Below, one piece after another: positions 33,819 to 42,358 of a stretch of 50,908 bases of DNA (position 1 is its first letter; the number at the start of each line of letters is the position of its first letter). The position numbers were made by a program, and so were the translations under genes. Below the pieces are notes generated by a model. It was not told the DNA's origin. It ran no database searches and saw only the letters and a list, made by a program, of their open reading frames with translations. The stretch is taken from positions 1-50,908 of the forward strand of contig NZ_CANSMR010000040.1 of the NCBI RefSeq assembly GCF_947648125.1. The letters are read 5' to 3'. This DNA comes from an uncultured Bradyrhizobium sp. GTDB lineage: Bacteria; Pseudomonadota; Alphaproteobacteria; Rhizobiales; Xanthobacteraceae.

Positions 33819-34280
33819 ATGGCGCCCGAACTTCAGACCAGATACGTCTTCACCATCACCGCGCGGATCGCAGAGGTGATCTCCGCCGGCGACATCGGCA
33901 CCGGCGTCCGCCGGATCATCCCGATCATCGGCGGCGAGGTGAAAGGCGAGGGGATCAACGGCAAGGTGCTGCCCTTCGGCGCCGACTTCCAGATCATCCG
34001 GCCGAGTGAGCTGATCGACCTGGAAGCAAAATATGCCTTCGAGACCGATGACGGCGCCGTCGTCTATGTCGAGAACAAGGGCATCCGCTTCGGGCCGGTC
34101 GATCTGCTCGAGAAGCTCAAGCGCGGCGAGCCGGTCGACCCGAAGCTGATCTATTTCCGCACCGTGCCGAAATTCGAAACCGGCGCCGAAAACTACCGCT
34201 GGCTGATGGAGCATATCTTCATCGGCTCCGCCGCCCGCCACGCCGACCGCGTCGTGATCGACGTGCATCAGGTGTTGTGA
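33819..34280 (+). CDS. DUF3237 family protein
   Basis: This 153-residue beta-barrel-like protein has TARIAEVISAGDIGTGVRRI, GEVKGEGINGKVLPFGADF and YVENKGIRFG, which fit DUF3237. FRTVPKFETGAENYRWLMEH is the most conserved C-terminal segment of that family. The function is not established; the conserved acids and polar pocket suggest binding of a small ligand. It sits between the TRAP genes and the coumarate catabolic genes, which suggests a role with an aromatic substrate or CoA intermediate. Confidence 0.85.
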   Translation: MAPELQTRYVFTITARIAEVISAGDIGTGVRRIIPIIGGEVKGEGINGKVLPFGADFQIIRPSELIDLEAKYAFETDDGAVVYVENKGIRFGPVDLLEKLKRGEPVDPKLIYFRTVPKFETGAENYRWLMEHIFIGSAARHADRVVIDVHQVL

Positions 34281-34290
34281 GGCTCCGCCG

Positions 34291-34457
34291 TCATCCTCCC
34301 CTGGAGGGGGAGGATCGACGCGCATGAAAATGCGCGGCGAGGTGGGGTGATCTCTCCACACGGGCACTGTCCGGGTGGAAAGACCGTCACCCCACCCCGT
34401 CTCACATTCCGCTTCGCTTCATGTGAGCCGACCCTCCCCCTCCAGGGGAGGGTGAAG
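34291..34457. repeat. Palindromic intergenic repeat, family A (copy 3)
   Basis: TCATCCTCCCCTGGAGGGGG is inverted relative to CCCCCTCCAGGGGAGGGTGA. GACGCGCATG and ATGCGCGGCG form an inner hairpin; GGTGGGGTGA faces TCACCCCACC. It ends 37 bases before the operator-like palindrome at 34494. Confidence 0.87.
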
Positions 34458-34493
34458 TCCTGCGCCGCCATGCGCGTCTTGACTCCTGCGATG

Positions 34494-34514
34494 ATAGTTA
34501 TAAAACATAACTAT
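34494..34514. promoter_or_regulatory. MarR-type operator before the hydratase-ligase operon
   Basis: ATAGTTAT and ATAACTAT are perfect inverted repeats around the spacer AAAAC, an AT-rich site 24 bases before the hydratase start at 34538. Size and symmetry fit a MarR dimer. In R. palustris the MarR protein CouR binds an inverted repeat before couAB; the match to that role is inferred by synteny. Confidence 0.72.
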
Positions 34515-34537
34515 TCTGAATAGGAAACAATAACGCC

Positions 34538-35332
34538 ATGGGAAACGCTGCCGACGCGGGTGATGCCTCGCTGCTCAGGATCGAGACGCGAGGGGCGGTG
34601 CTGACTGTCGGGCTCAACCGGCCGGCCAAGCGCAATGCGCTCAACGACGGCATCATCCTGGCGCTGCGGGACTGCTTTTCCGCGATTCCCGACGCGGTCG
34701 GCGCCGTCGTGATCCATGGCGTCGGCGATCACTTCTCGTCCGGCCTCGATCTCTCCGAACTGACCGAGCGCGACGCCACCGAGGGCCTGGTGCATTCCCA
34801 GATGTGGCACCGCGTGTTCGACCGCATCCAGTATTGCCGCGTGCCCGTCATCGCGGCGCTGAAGGGCGCGGTGATCGGCGGCGGGCTGGAGCTTGCCTGC
34901 GCGGCGCATATCCGGGTCGCCGAGCCGTCGGCCTATTTCGCGCTGCCGGAGGGCCAGCGCGGCATCTTCGTCGGCGGCGGTGGGTCGGTGCGGCTGCCGC
35001 GCCTGATCGGCGTGCCGCGAATGGCGGACATGATGCTGACCGGCCGCGTCTATTCGGCGACCGAAGGCGCGGCCTACGGCTTCTCGCAATATCTCACCGA
35101 GGCGGACGGTGCGCTGCCGAAAGCGCTGGAGTTGGCCGACCGCGTCGCCGCCAATGCGCCGCTGACCAATTTCGCGGTGCTGCAGGCGCTGCCGATGATC
35201 GCCGAGGCCAATCCGCAGACCGGGCTCTTGATGGAATCGCTGATGGCGACGGTGGCGCAGAGCGACAAGGAAGCCAAGAAGCGCATCCGTGCCTTCCTGG
35301 ATCGCAAGACCGCCAAGGTGAAGCCGACATGA
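34538..35332 (+). CDS. couB: Enoyl-CoA hydratase, CouB-like
   Basis: This 264-residue crotonase-family enzyme sits in the position of couB in the R. palustris coumarate locus. SSGLDLSELTERDATEGLVH gives the oxyanion-loop region. GAVIGGGLELACAAHIRVAE has Glu118 and FALPEGQRGIFVGGGGS has Glu138, 20 residues apart, as in true enoyl-CoA hydratases (Glu144/Glu164 in crotonase). Hydroxycinnamoyl-CoA hydratase-lyases have Ser at the first position, so this protein looks like a hydratase. It would add water to p-coumaroyl- or feruloyl-CoA. The next gene overlaps its stop codon by 4 bases. The symbol is by synteny, moderately certain. Confidence 0.78.
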   Translation: MGNAADAGDASLLRIETRGAVLTVGLNRPAKRNALNDGIILALRDCFSAIPDAVGAVVIHGVGDHFSSGLDLSELTERDATEGLVHSQMWHRVFDRIQYCRVPVIAALKGAVIGGGLELACAAHIRVAEPSAYFALPEGQRGIFVGGGGSVRLPRLIGVPRMADMMLTGRVYSATEGAAYGFSQYLTEADGALPKALELADRVAANAPLTNFAVLQALPMIAEANPQTGLLMESLMATVAQSDKEAKKRIRAFLDRKTAKVKPT

Positions 35333-37212
35333 GCGCCAAGGCTGATATTTCTGCGTCTGCGTCCATCGCGGGTGCGCACCCGCTGCGTCCGATCTCGTTC
35401 GGCAATCCCGACGTCACCGTCGAGCGCCGCGACGACGGCACGATTTATCTTCGCCCGAAGCTCAATCTCGCCGATTACCCCGTTCGTCTCACCGATCGCC
35501 TGCATCACTGGGCAAACGCCGAGCCGAACCGCGTGTTCATGGCCGAGCGCGCAGCCGGCGGCGGCTGGCGCCAGATCACCTACGCGCAATTGCTCGTGAC
35601 CACGCGGCGCATCGCCTCCGCCCTGATCGCGCGCGGATTGTCGGCCGAACGGCCGATCGTGATCCTGTCGGGCAATTCGATCGATCACGCGCTGATCGCG
35701 CTCGGCGCGCTCTATGCCGGGATTCCGTTCTGCCCGGTGTCGCCGGCCTATTCGCTGGTGTCGCGCGACTACGGCAAGCTCGGCTTCGTCATCAAGCTGC
35801 TCACGCCCGGCCTCGTCTTCGTCGACGACGCCGACAAATTCGCCGACGCCCTGCGCGCCAATGTCGGGCCCGGTGTCGAGATCGCGGCAAGCGGCGGGAC
35901 CGTGCCCGGCCGCGAGGTGACGCGGCTCGCCGATCTGATGGCAACGCCGGAAGATCCGCGCCTCGACGCGACCCATGCGGGGATCGGTCCCGATACCATC
36001 GCGAAATTCCTGCTGACGTCGGGCTCGACCGGCAATCCCAAGGCCGTCATCAACACCCAGCGCATGATCTGCGCCAACCAGGTGATGCTGCGCGAGACGC
36101 TGGCGTTCCTGAAAGATGAGCCGCCGGTCATCGTCGACTGGCTGCCGTGGAATCACACCTTCGGCGGCAATCACAATGTCGGGCTGACGCTCTTCAACGG
36201 CGGTTCGATGTATCTCGACGAAGGCAAGCCGATGCCCGGCGGCATCGAGGAGACCGTGCGAAACCTTCGCGAGATCTCGCCGACGGTCTATTTCAACGTG
36301 CCCAAGGGCTATGAATCGCTGCTGCCTTATCTGCGCGACGACGCCGGGCTGCGGGCGAAATTCTTCGAGCGGCTGCATGCGATGTTCTTCTCGGGCGCGG
36401 CGCTGTCGCCGTTCATCTGGAATAGCCTCGATGCGCTCGCGGTGCAGGAGAAGGGCTATCGCGTGCCTGTCCTGACCGGCCTCGGAGCCACCGAGACTTC
36501 GCCGTTCTTCATGTCGGTGCGGCCCGATACCAGCCGCTCCGGCCATGTCGGGCTTCCGGTGTCGGGCAATGACGCCAAGCTCGTTCCGAACAACGGCAAG
36601 CTCGAGGTCCGCGCCAAGGGCCCGAACGTGACGCCCGGCTATTGGCGGCAGCCCGAACTGACTGCCAAGGCGTTCGACGAGGAAGGCTTCTACAAGTTCG
36701 GCGACGCGCTGAAGCCGGCCAATGCCGGTGATCTCGATGCCGGTTTCGATTTCGATGGCCGCATCGCCGAGGATTTCAAGCTGGCGAGTGGCACCTGGGT
36801 CAGCGTCGGTCCGTTGCGGGCGCGCTTCGTCGGCACCTGCGCGCCGCTGGTGCGCGACGTCGTGATCGCGGGGCTCAACCGCGACGAGCTGGCGGCAATC
36901 GTGATCCTCGATCTCGACGGCTGCCGCCTGATCAATCCGGCGCTGGCCGCTGGCGATATCGCGGCCGCGGCCAGCGACCCGCTGGTGCGTGCTGCCTTCC
37001 GCGAACGTCTTGCGCGGGTCCTTGCCAGCGCCACGGGTTCATCGAACCGGATCGCGCGGGCGATCCTGCTCGACACGCCGCTGTCGATCGATCGCGGCGA
37101 GGTCACCGACAAGGGCTCGATCAACCAGCGCGCGGTGCTGGAGCATCGCACTGACATCATCGAGGCGCTCTATGCGCCGGTGCCGCCGGCATCGGTGATC
37201 ACACTCGTCTGA
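35329..37212 (+). CDS. couA: Feruloyl/p-coumaroyl-CoA ligase, CouA-like
   Basis: This 627-residue ANL ligase activates hydroxycinnamates to their CoA esters using ATP. LLTSGSTGNPKAVINTQ is the P-loop (about residues 225-241), TGLGATETSPFFMSV the A5 region, and GRIAEDFKLASGTWVSVG the hinge characteristic of feruloyl-CoA synthases. TDKGSINQRAVLEHR contains the likely catalytic Lys. ATGA overlap with the preceding hydratase indicates coupling. It is paralogous to the ligase at 7989-9857. Assignment to couA rests on gene order (hydratase, ligase, ABC genes, MarR) and the family; ferulate versus coumarate preference is unknown. Confidence 0.82.
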   Translation: MSAKADISASASIAGAHPLRPISFGNPDVTVERRDDGTIYLRPKLNLADYPVRLTDRLHHWANAEPNRVFMAERAAGGGWRQITYAQLLVTTRRIASALIARGLSAERPIVILSGNSIDHALIALGALYAGIPFCPVSPAYSLVSRDYGKLGFVIKLLTPGLVFVDDADKFADALRANVGPGVEIAASGGTVPGREVTRLADLMATPEDPRLDATHAGIGPDTIAKFLLTSGSTGNPKAVINTQRMICANQVMLRETLAFLKDEPPVIVDWLPWNHTFGGNHNVGLTLFNGGSMYLDEGKPMPGGIEETVRNLREISPTVYFNVPKGYESLLPYLRDDAGLRAKFFERLHAMFFSGAALSPFIWNSLDALAVQEKGYRVPVLTGLGATETSPFFMSVRPDTSRSGHVGLPVSGNDAKLVPNNGKLEVRAKGPNVTPGYWRQPELTAKAFDEEGFYKFGDALKPANAGDLDAGFDFDGRIAEDFKLASGTWVSVGPLRARFVGTCAPLVRDVVIAGLNRDELAAIVILDLDGCRLINPALAAGDIAAAASDPLVRAAFRERLARVLASATGSSNRIARAILLDTPLSIDRGEVTDKGSINQRAVLEHRTDIIEALYAPVPPASVITLV

Positions 37213-37232
37213 CCATTCAAGGAGAGAATGCC

Positions 37233-37994
37233 ATGCAGTTGAAGGACCAAGCCGCCATCGTCACCGGCGGCGCATCGGGATTGGGCGCGGCTACCGCGCG
37301 CCGGCTGGCAGCGCAGGGCGCCAAGGTCGCGGTCTGCGACCTCAATGCCAAGCTCGCCGAGAGCGTCGCCGCCGAGATCGGCGGCATTCCGCTCGTCTGC
37401 GACGTCGCCGATGCAGCGGCTGCCGAAGCCGCGGTCGCTGCCGCCGCCAAGGCGCATGGCCCGGCGCGAGTGCTGGTCAACTGCGCCGGCATCGGCGTGG
37501 CGAAACGCGTGATCGGGCGCGAGGGGCCGATGGCGCTCGCCGACTTCGACAAGGTGATCAAGGTCAATCTGATCGGCTCCTTCAACATGCTGCGGGTTGC
37601 GACCGCCGAGATGGCGAAGCTCGAGCCGCTGGCGACCGGCGAGCGCGGCGTCGTGATCTCGACGGCTTCGGTCGCGGCCTATGACGGCCAGATCGGGCAG
37701 GCGGCGTATTCGGCGTCCAAGGGCGGCATCGTCGCGATGACGCTGCCGATCGCGCGCGAGCTCGCGCAGTTCGGCATCCGTGTGCTGACCATCGCGCCCG
37801 GCCTGTTCATGACACCCTTGCTGGCCGGCCTGCCGCAGGAGGCGCAGGATTCGCTCGCCGCCGCGATCCCGTTCCCGCGCCGGCTGGGGCAAGCCGACGA
37901 GTTCGCCTCGCTGGCGCTGCACATGATCGACAATCCCTATCTGAACGGCGAAGTGGTGCGGCTCGATGCCGCGCTCCGGATGGCGCCGCGCTGA
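37233..37994 (+). CDS. SDR family 3-hydroxyacyl-CoA dehydrogenase
   Basis: This 253-residue short-chain dehydrogenase has VTGGASGLGAATARRL at the start for NAD binding, NCAGIGV near 85, STASVAAYDGQIGQAAYSAS with catalytic Ser/Tyr, and Lys in YSASK. It ends ALRMAPR, like the homologue at 6220. AAGGAGAG upstream of the ATG is a good ribosome-binding site. It probably oxidises 3-hydroxy-3-(4-hydroxyphenyl)propanoyl-CoA made by the hydratase. Its presence next to a CoA ligase and thioesterase argues for a beta-oxidative route. Confidence 0.88.
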   Translation: MQLKDQAAIVTGGASGLGAATARRLAAQGAKVAVCDLNAKLAESVAAEIGGIPLVCDVADAAAAEAAVAAAAKAHGPARVLVNCAGIGVAKRVIGREGPMALADFDKVIKVNLIGSFNMLRVATAEMAKLEPLATGERGVVISTASVAAYDGQIGQAAYSASKGGIVAMTLPIARELAQFGIRVLTIAPGLFMTPLLAGLPQEAQDSLAAAIPFPRRLGQADEFASLALHMIDNPYLNGEVVRLDAALRMAPR

Positions 37995-38041
37995 AGCATG
38001 ATCCGGAAGAGCGTGAAACGCCCTTCCGGATCGCCCACGCT
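37995..38041. repeat. Palindromic repeat, family G (copy 2, degenerate)
   Basis: GATCCGGAAG and CTTCCGGATC are inverted arms with a 13-base loop, preceded by AGCAT. It begins at the SDR stop codon and ends 16 bases before the thioesterase start. Confidence 0.65.
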
Positions 38042-38057
38042 CAATCGAGGACAGACC

Positions 38058-38477
38058 ATGTTCGTCAATCGGCGCGACGTGCAGATCCAGTGGGGCGATT
38101 GCGATCCCGCCAACATCGTCTATTACCCGCGCTACTTCGCGATGTTCGACGACTCGACCTCGATCATGTTCGAAGCCGCCGGTTGCTCGAAACAGGACCT
38201 CGTCCACAAATACGGCCTTGTCGGCATTCCCATGGTCGACACGCGGGCGAAATTCCATATCCCGTCAACCCATGGCGACTGGATTACCATCGAGAGCCGG
38301 ATCGAGAGCATCAAGCGCTCGAGCTTCGAGGTGGTGCATCGCGTGTTCAAGGGCGAGGCGTTGGCGATCGAGGCGTTCGAGACAAGGGTGCTGGTCGGCC
38401 GCCACCCGGATGATCCCGCCAGGCTGAAATCGGCGCCATTTCCGCAGGAGGTCATCGACCGCTTCATGAAGGGCTGA
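38058..38477 (+). CDS. 4-hydroxybenzoyl-CoA thioesterase
   Basis: This 139-residue hotdog-fold thioesterase has near its N terminus VQIQWGDCDPANIVYYPRYF, which matches the active-site segment of 4-hydroxybenzoyl-CoA thioesterase from Pseudomonas CBS3; the Asp in GDCDPA is the catalytic one. SFEVVHRVFKGEALAIEAFE and VIDRFM complete the fold. It would release 4-hydroxybenzoate from its CoA ester, feeding PobA. GAGGAC upstream of the ATG at 38058 fixes the start. It lies after the SDR gene in the same orientation, probably one transcript with couBA. Confidence 0.88.
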   Translation: MFVNRRDVQIQWGDCDPANIVYYPRYFAMFDDSTSIMFEAAGCSKQDLVHKYGLVGIPMVDTRAKFHIPSTHGDWITIESRIESIKRSSFEVVHRVFKGEALAIEAFETRVLVGRHPDDPARLKSAPFPQEVIDRFMKG

Positions 38478-38506
38478 CTTGCAGCCTCTCATGACTCGAC
38501 TTTTGG

Positions 38507-38553
38507 AGCATGATCCTCTCGGAAAACCGGTTTCCACTTTTCCGGATCATGCT
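38507..38553. repeat. Palindromic intergenic repeat, family G (copy 3)
   Basis: AGCATGATCC and GGATCATGCT are perfect inverted arms; GGAAAACCGGTTTCC and a mirrored AAAGTGGA/TCCACTTT-like section are inside. It separates the thioesterase from the receptor gene and may end the upstream transcript. Confidence 0.85.
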
Positions 38554-38590
38554 TTAAAGAAGGGGCTGAATTGGCCCGCAAAGCAAAACT

Positions 38591-38600
38591 GGTTTAAACC
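38591..38600. promoter_or_regulatory. Small perfect palindrome before the receptor gene
   Basis: GGTTTAAACC is a self-complementary 10-mer in an A-rich patch 28 bases upstream of the receptor start at 38629. It may be part of a promoter or operator, but it could be chance. Confidence 0.25.
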
Positions 38601-38628
38601 CAAAAAACATATCCGCAGGGAGGAATGA

Positions 38629-39780
38629 ATGAGGAAGGCCACTCTCGCCGCAGCGGCGCTCGCAGCAGTTTTCGCGCTGCCGGGCGCACCCGCGCTGGCG
38701 CAGACCAATGAGATCACCATCGGCATCTCGATCTCGACCACGGGCCCCGCCGCGGCGCTCGGCATTCCCGAGCGCAACGCGCTCGATTTCGTGCCGAAGG
38801 AGATCGGCGGCGTGCCGCTGAAGCTGATCGTGCTCGACGACGCCGGCGATCCGACGGCTGCGACCACTAATACGCGGCGCTTCGTCACCGAGTCCAAGGC
38901 CGACATCATCATGGGCTCCTGCATCACTCCGACGACGATCGCGGTGTCGACGGTCGCCAACGAGGCCGGCATCCCGCATCTCGGGCTCGCGCCGTTCCCG
39001 ATCAATGACGCCCGCGCAAAATGGTCGGTCGACCTGCCGCAGTCGATTCCGATCATGGGCAAGGTGCTCTACGAGCACATGAAGGCGCACAACATCAAGA
39101 CCGTCGGCTACATCGGCTATTCGGATTCCTACGGCGATCTCTGGGTCAACGACTTCAAGGCGCAGGCCGTGCCGATGGGCCTGACCATGACCGACGAGGA
39201 GCGCTTCGCGCGTCCGGATACGTCGGTCGCGGGCCAGGTGCTGAAGCTCGTCGCCGCCAATCCCGACGCCATCCTGGTCGGCGCCTCCGGCACCGCCGCG
39301 GCGCTGCCGCAGTCCGCGCTGCGCGAGCGCGGCTACAAGGGCCTGATCTACCAGACCCATGGTGCGGCCACGATGGACTTCATCCGCATCGCGGGCGCGT
39401 CGGCGGAAGGCGTCATCATGTCGGCCGGCCCGATCATGTCGCCGGAAACGCAAGCGGACAGCGCGCTGACCAAGAAGCCCGGCCTGACGCTGAACGCGGC
39501 CTATGAAGCCAAGTACGGCGCCAACAGCCGCAGCCAGTTCGCCGGCCATTCCTTCGACGCCTTCGAGGTGCTGAAGCGCATCATCCCGACGGCGCTGAAG
39601 ACCGCCAAGCCCGGCACGCCGGAATTCCGCGAGGCGATTCGCCAGGCGTTCATCTCCGAGAAGGAGATCGTCGCGTCCCAGGGCGTCTACAACTGGACCG
39701 AAAAGGATCGCTACGGCCTCGACGACCGCTCGCGCATCCTGCTGACGGTCAAGGACGGCAAATACATCCCGGCGATGTGA
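38629..39780 (+). CDS. couP: Branched-chain amino acid/aromatic-acid ABC substrate-binding protein (CouP-like)
   Basis: This is a 383-residue periplasmic type I binding protein. Its signal peptide is about 25 residues and ends PALAQ. GISISTTGPAAALGIPERNA, KLIVLDDAGDPTAATTNTRR and ILVGASGTAAALPQSALRER are Leu/Ile/Val-binding-type motifs. GGGAGG upstream supports the ATG. It is likely the receptor of the ABC transporter encoded on the opposite strand next to it. In R. palustris the equivalent protein in the cou locus (CouP) binds p-coumarate; the symbol follows that synteny and is tentative. A strong terminator follows. Confidence 0.78.
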   Translation: MRKATLAAAALAAVFALPGAPALAQTNEITIGISISTTGPAAALGIPERNALDFVPKEIGGVPLKLIVLDDAGDPTAATTNTRRFVTESKADIIMGSCITPTTIAVSTVANEAGIPHLGLAPFPINDARAKWSVDLPQSIPIMGKVLYEHMKAHNIKTVGYIGYSDSYGDLWVNDFKAQAVPMGLTMTDEERFARPDTSVAGQVLKLVAANPDAILVGASGTAAALPQSALRERGYKGLIYQTHGAATMDFIRIAGASAEGVIMSAGPIMSPETQADSALTKKPGLTLNAAYEAKYGANSRSQFAGHSFDAFEVLKRIIPTALKTAKPGTPEFREAIRQAFISEKEIVASQGVYNWTEKDRYGLDDRSRILLTVKDGKYIPAM

Positions 39781-39803
39781 GCTGGTTGCGATCCGTATAA
39801 CGA

Positions 39804-39836
39804 AAGAAGCCGGTCCCGATGAGGGGCCGGCTTCTT
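39804..39836. terminator. Bidirectional terminator between receptor and livF
   Basis: AAGAAGCCGG and CCGGCTTCTT are a perfect 10-base-pair stem with a 13-base loop, with T/A-rich ends on both strands. It lies between the 3' ends of convergent genes (receptor stop 39780, livF stop 39856). Confidence 0.82.
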
Positions 39837-39855
39837 CATGAGCGGGCGATGGCGC

Positions 39856-40587
39856 CTAGATCACGCTCTCGCCCTCGTGCTGGAAGCCGAGATAGCTCGC
39901 GGCGACGCCCTCGTTGGCGGCGATCTCGCTGGCCGGGCCGGACAGCACGAACTCGCCGAGCTCCATCACATAGGCGCGGTCGGCGATCTGCAGCGCGGCC
40001 TGGGCGTTCTGCTCGACCAGCAGCACCGAGACGCCGGCTGAGCGAAGCTCGCCGACGATGCGGAAGATGTCGGCGACGATGATCGGGGCGAGGCCGAGGC
40101 TCGGCTCGTCCAGCATCAGCAGTTTCGGCGCCCCCATCAGCGCGCGGCCCATCGCCAGCATCTGCTGCTCGCCGCCGGAGAGCGTGCCGGCGAGCTGCTT
40201 GCGACGCTCCTTGAGCCGCGGAAACAGCGTGTAGACCCGCTCCAGCGAGGTGGCCGCGACAGCCTTCGCGATCCGGAAGGCACCGAGCTCGAGATTGTCC
40301 TCGACATTCATGGTGCCGAACAACTCGCGATGCTCGGGCACCAGGCTCAGGCCGGTGGCGACGCGGTCCTCGATATCGAGCGGCGCCATGTCGACGCCGG
40401 CAAAGGTGGTGCGGCCCCTCAGCGGCAGCACGCCCATGATGGCGTTGAGCAGCGTGGTCTTGCCGGCGCCGTTGGCCCCGATGATGGTGACGATCTCGTT
40501 GTCGGCGACGTCGAGCGAGACGCCGCGCACGGCCTCGACCTTGCCGTAGGCGATATGGACGTCGGCAACCGATAGCAGCGCACTCAT
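39856..40587 (-). CDS. livF: ABC transporter ATP-binding protein, LivF type
   Basis: This 243-residue ATPase has Walker A GANGAGKTTLLNAIMG, signature LSGGEQQMLAMGRAL and Walker B LLMLDEPSLGLAPIIV. The loop PEHRELFGTMNVEDNLELGA is typical of LivF. It pairs with the LivG-like half of the fused upstream gene, whose stop overlaps its ATG by 4 bases (ATGA). It drives uptake of the ligand carried by the periplasmic receptor, probably an aromatic acid such as p-coumarate. Confidence 0.92.
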   Translation of the reverse strand: MSALLSVADVHIAYGKVEAVRGVSLDVADNEIVTIIGANGAGKTTLLNAIMGVLPLRGRTTFAGVDMAPLDIEDRVATGLSLVPEHRELFGTMNVEDNLELGAFRIAKAVAATSLERVYTLFPRLKERRKQLAGTLSGGEQQMLAMGRALMGAPKLLMLDEPSLGLAPIIVADIFRIVGELRSAGVSVLLVEQNAQAALQIADRAYVMELGEFVLSGPASEIAANEGVAASYLGFQHEGESVI

Positions 40588-42353
40588 GCGGCGGCTCCGA
40601 GATAAGCCTTGATCACGTCGGGGTTGCGCTTGATCGCGGCCGGCGTGCCCTCGGCGATCTTGGTGCCGAAATCGAGCACCACGATGCGGTCGGCGAGATC
40701 CATCACGAACCCCATGTCGTGCTCGACCAGCAGCACCGACATGCCGCCGTCGCGCAACTGCCGGAGCAGCGCGGCCAGCCGCTGCTTCTCCATGTGGCGC
40801 AGGCCGGCGGCCGGTTCGTCGAGCAACAGAAGCATCGGATCGACGCACAGCGCACGCGCGATCTCGACGATGCGCTGCTGCCCGAGCGACAGCGAGCCCG
40901 CGAGCTGGTCGATCTGCTCGGACAGGCCGACGCGTTCGATCTGCCGCGCGGCTTCCGCCAGCAGTTTCGCCTCGTCAGCGCGGTCGAGCCGCAGCATGCT
41001 GGAGATCGCGCCGGAATTGCCGCGCAGATGCGCGCCGATCGCGACGTTCTCCAGCACGGTCATGTCGGGCACCAGCTTGACGTGCTGGAACGTGCGGGCG
41101 ACGCCGAGCTTGACCACCTCCTGCGGCGGGGCGTTCGCAACCTCGTTGCCGAGCACGGCGATCTTGCCGCTCGTTGCGGCCAGCACGCCGGTGATCAGGT
41201 TGAAGGTCGTGCTCTTGCCGGCGCCGTTCGGGCCGATCAGCGCGACGATCTCGCGGGCGTTGACGTCGAACGAGACATCGTTCACCGCAAGCACGCCGCC
41301 GAACTGTTTGCGCGCCTTGTCGATGTGCAGGAGAACCGGAGAGGTTCCCGCCGCCCGCTCGCGGTGCTCCAGCTTCACCGACGTGTCCCGCGTCTTGCGG
41401 GCGGGCTTGAGCGGCAGGCGCGACATCAGCCAGGGCCAGACGCCCTGTGGTGCGAGTTGCAACAGCAGCACCAGCATGATGCCGAACACGATGGTCTCGA
41501 GCTGGCTCTGGCCGCCGAAGATGTAGGGCAGGTAGCTCTGCAGCACCTCTTTCAGGATCACGACGATGCCGGCGCCGAGCACGCCGCCCCAGACGTAACC
41601 GGCGCCGCCGACGACGGCGATGAACAGATACTCGATGCCGGCCTGCGCGCCGAACGGCGTCGGGTTGGCGGCACGCTGGAAATGCGCGTAGAGCCAGCCG
41701 GACAGCCCGGCCAGCACCGCGGCATAGATGAACACCAGGAGCTTGGCGCGCGGCGTCTGCACGCCGAATGCCTCGGCCGCAATATGGCCGCGCCGCAGCG
41801 CGCGGATGGCGCGGCCGGTGCGGGAATCCAAGAGGTTCATGGTCAAGAGAGCAGAGAGCAGCACCGCGACCCAGATCGCATAATAGATCGTATCCGGGCT
41901 CAGCATCTTGAATGCGCCGATCGAGAGCGGCGGAATGCCCGAAATGCCGTCGTTGCGGCCGAGGAATTCCAGCTTGCTGAACAGATAGAACAGGCCGATG
42001 CCCCAGGCGATGGTGCCGAGCGGCAGATAATGGCCCGACAGTCGCACCGTGACGAGGCCGAGCAACACCGCGGCAATGCCGCTGACCAGGAGCGAAGCCG
42101 GCAGCGTCAGCCACGGCGAGACGCCGTAGGCGGTGGTCAGCACCGCCGTGGTGTAGGCACCGAAGCCGCAGAACGCGGCCTGTCCGAACGAGGTGAGGCC
42201 GCCGACGCCGGTGAGCAGCACCAGCCCCATCGCGACCAGCGCGGCAAGGCCGATATTGTCGAGCAGCACGATCCAGAACGGCGGGATGCCCGGCAGAAGC
42301 GGGATCACCGCCATCACGAGCGCGAAGATGATGAGAGGAAGCCGCTGCGTCAT
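40584..42353 (-). CDS. ABC transporter permease/ATP-binding fusion, LivM-LivG
   Basis: This is a 589-residue fusion. Residues about 1-320 are a LivM permease (for example [20 protein letters not shown] and [20 protein letters not shown]); residues about 350-589 are a LivG ATPase with Walker [17 protein letters not shown] and Walker [17 protein letters not shown]. The ABC signature reads LSLGQQR instead of LSGGQ, with Leu at the first Gly. The frame is uninterrupted through the linker ([20 protein letters not shown]). The ATG at 42353 follows the livH stop by 5 bases. It forms the second permease and one ATPase of the transporter. Confidence 0.9.
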   Translation of the reverse strand: MTQRLPLIIFALVMAVIPLLPGIPPFWIVLLDNIGLAALVAMGLVLLTGVGGLTSFGQAAFCGFGAYTTAVLTTAYGVSPWLTLPASLLVSGIAAVLLGLVTVRLSGHYLPLGTIAWGIGLFYLFSKLEFLGRNDGISGIPPLSIGAFKMLSPDTIYYAIWVAVLLSALLTMNLLDSRTGRAIRALRRGHIAAEAFGVQTPRAKLLVFIYAAVLAGLSGWLYAHFQRAANPTPFGAQAGIEYLFIAVVGGAGYVWGGVLGAGIVVILKEVLQSYLPYIFGGQSQLETIVFGIMLVLLLQLAPQGVWPWLMSRLPLKPARKTRDTSVKLEHRERAAGTSPVLLHIDKARKQFGGVLAVNDVSFDVNAREIVALIGPNGAGKSTTFNLITGVLAATSGKIAVLGNEVANAPPQEVVKLGVARTFQHVKLVPDMTVLENVAIGAHLRGNSGAISSMLRLDRADEAKLLAEAARQIERVGLSEQIDQLAGSLSLGQQRIVEIARALCVDPMLLLLDEPAAGLRHMEKQRLAALLRQLRDGGMSVLLVEHDMGFVMDLADRIVVLDFGTKIAEGTPAAIKRNPDVIKAYLGAAA

Positions 42354-42358
42354 CGCGC

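Noticed and set aside
35074-36546. Minus-strand open frame opposite the CouA-like ligase
   Set aside because: The composition is that of a mirror frame and the ligase motifs are on the plus strand.
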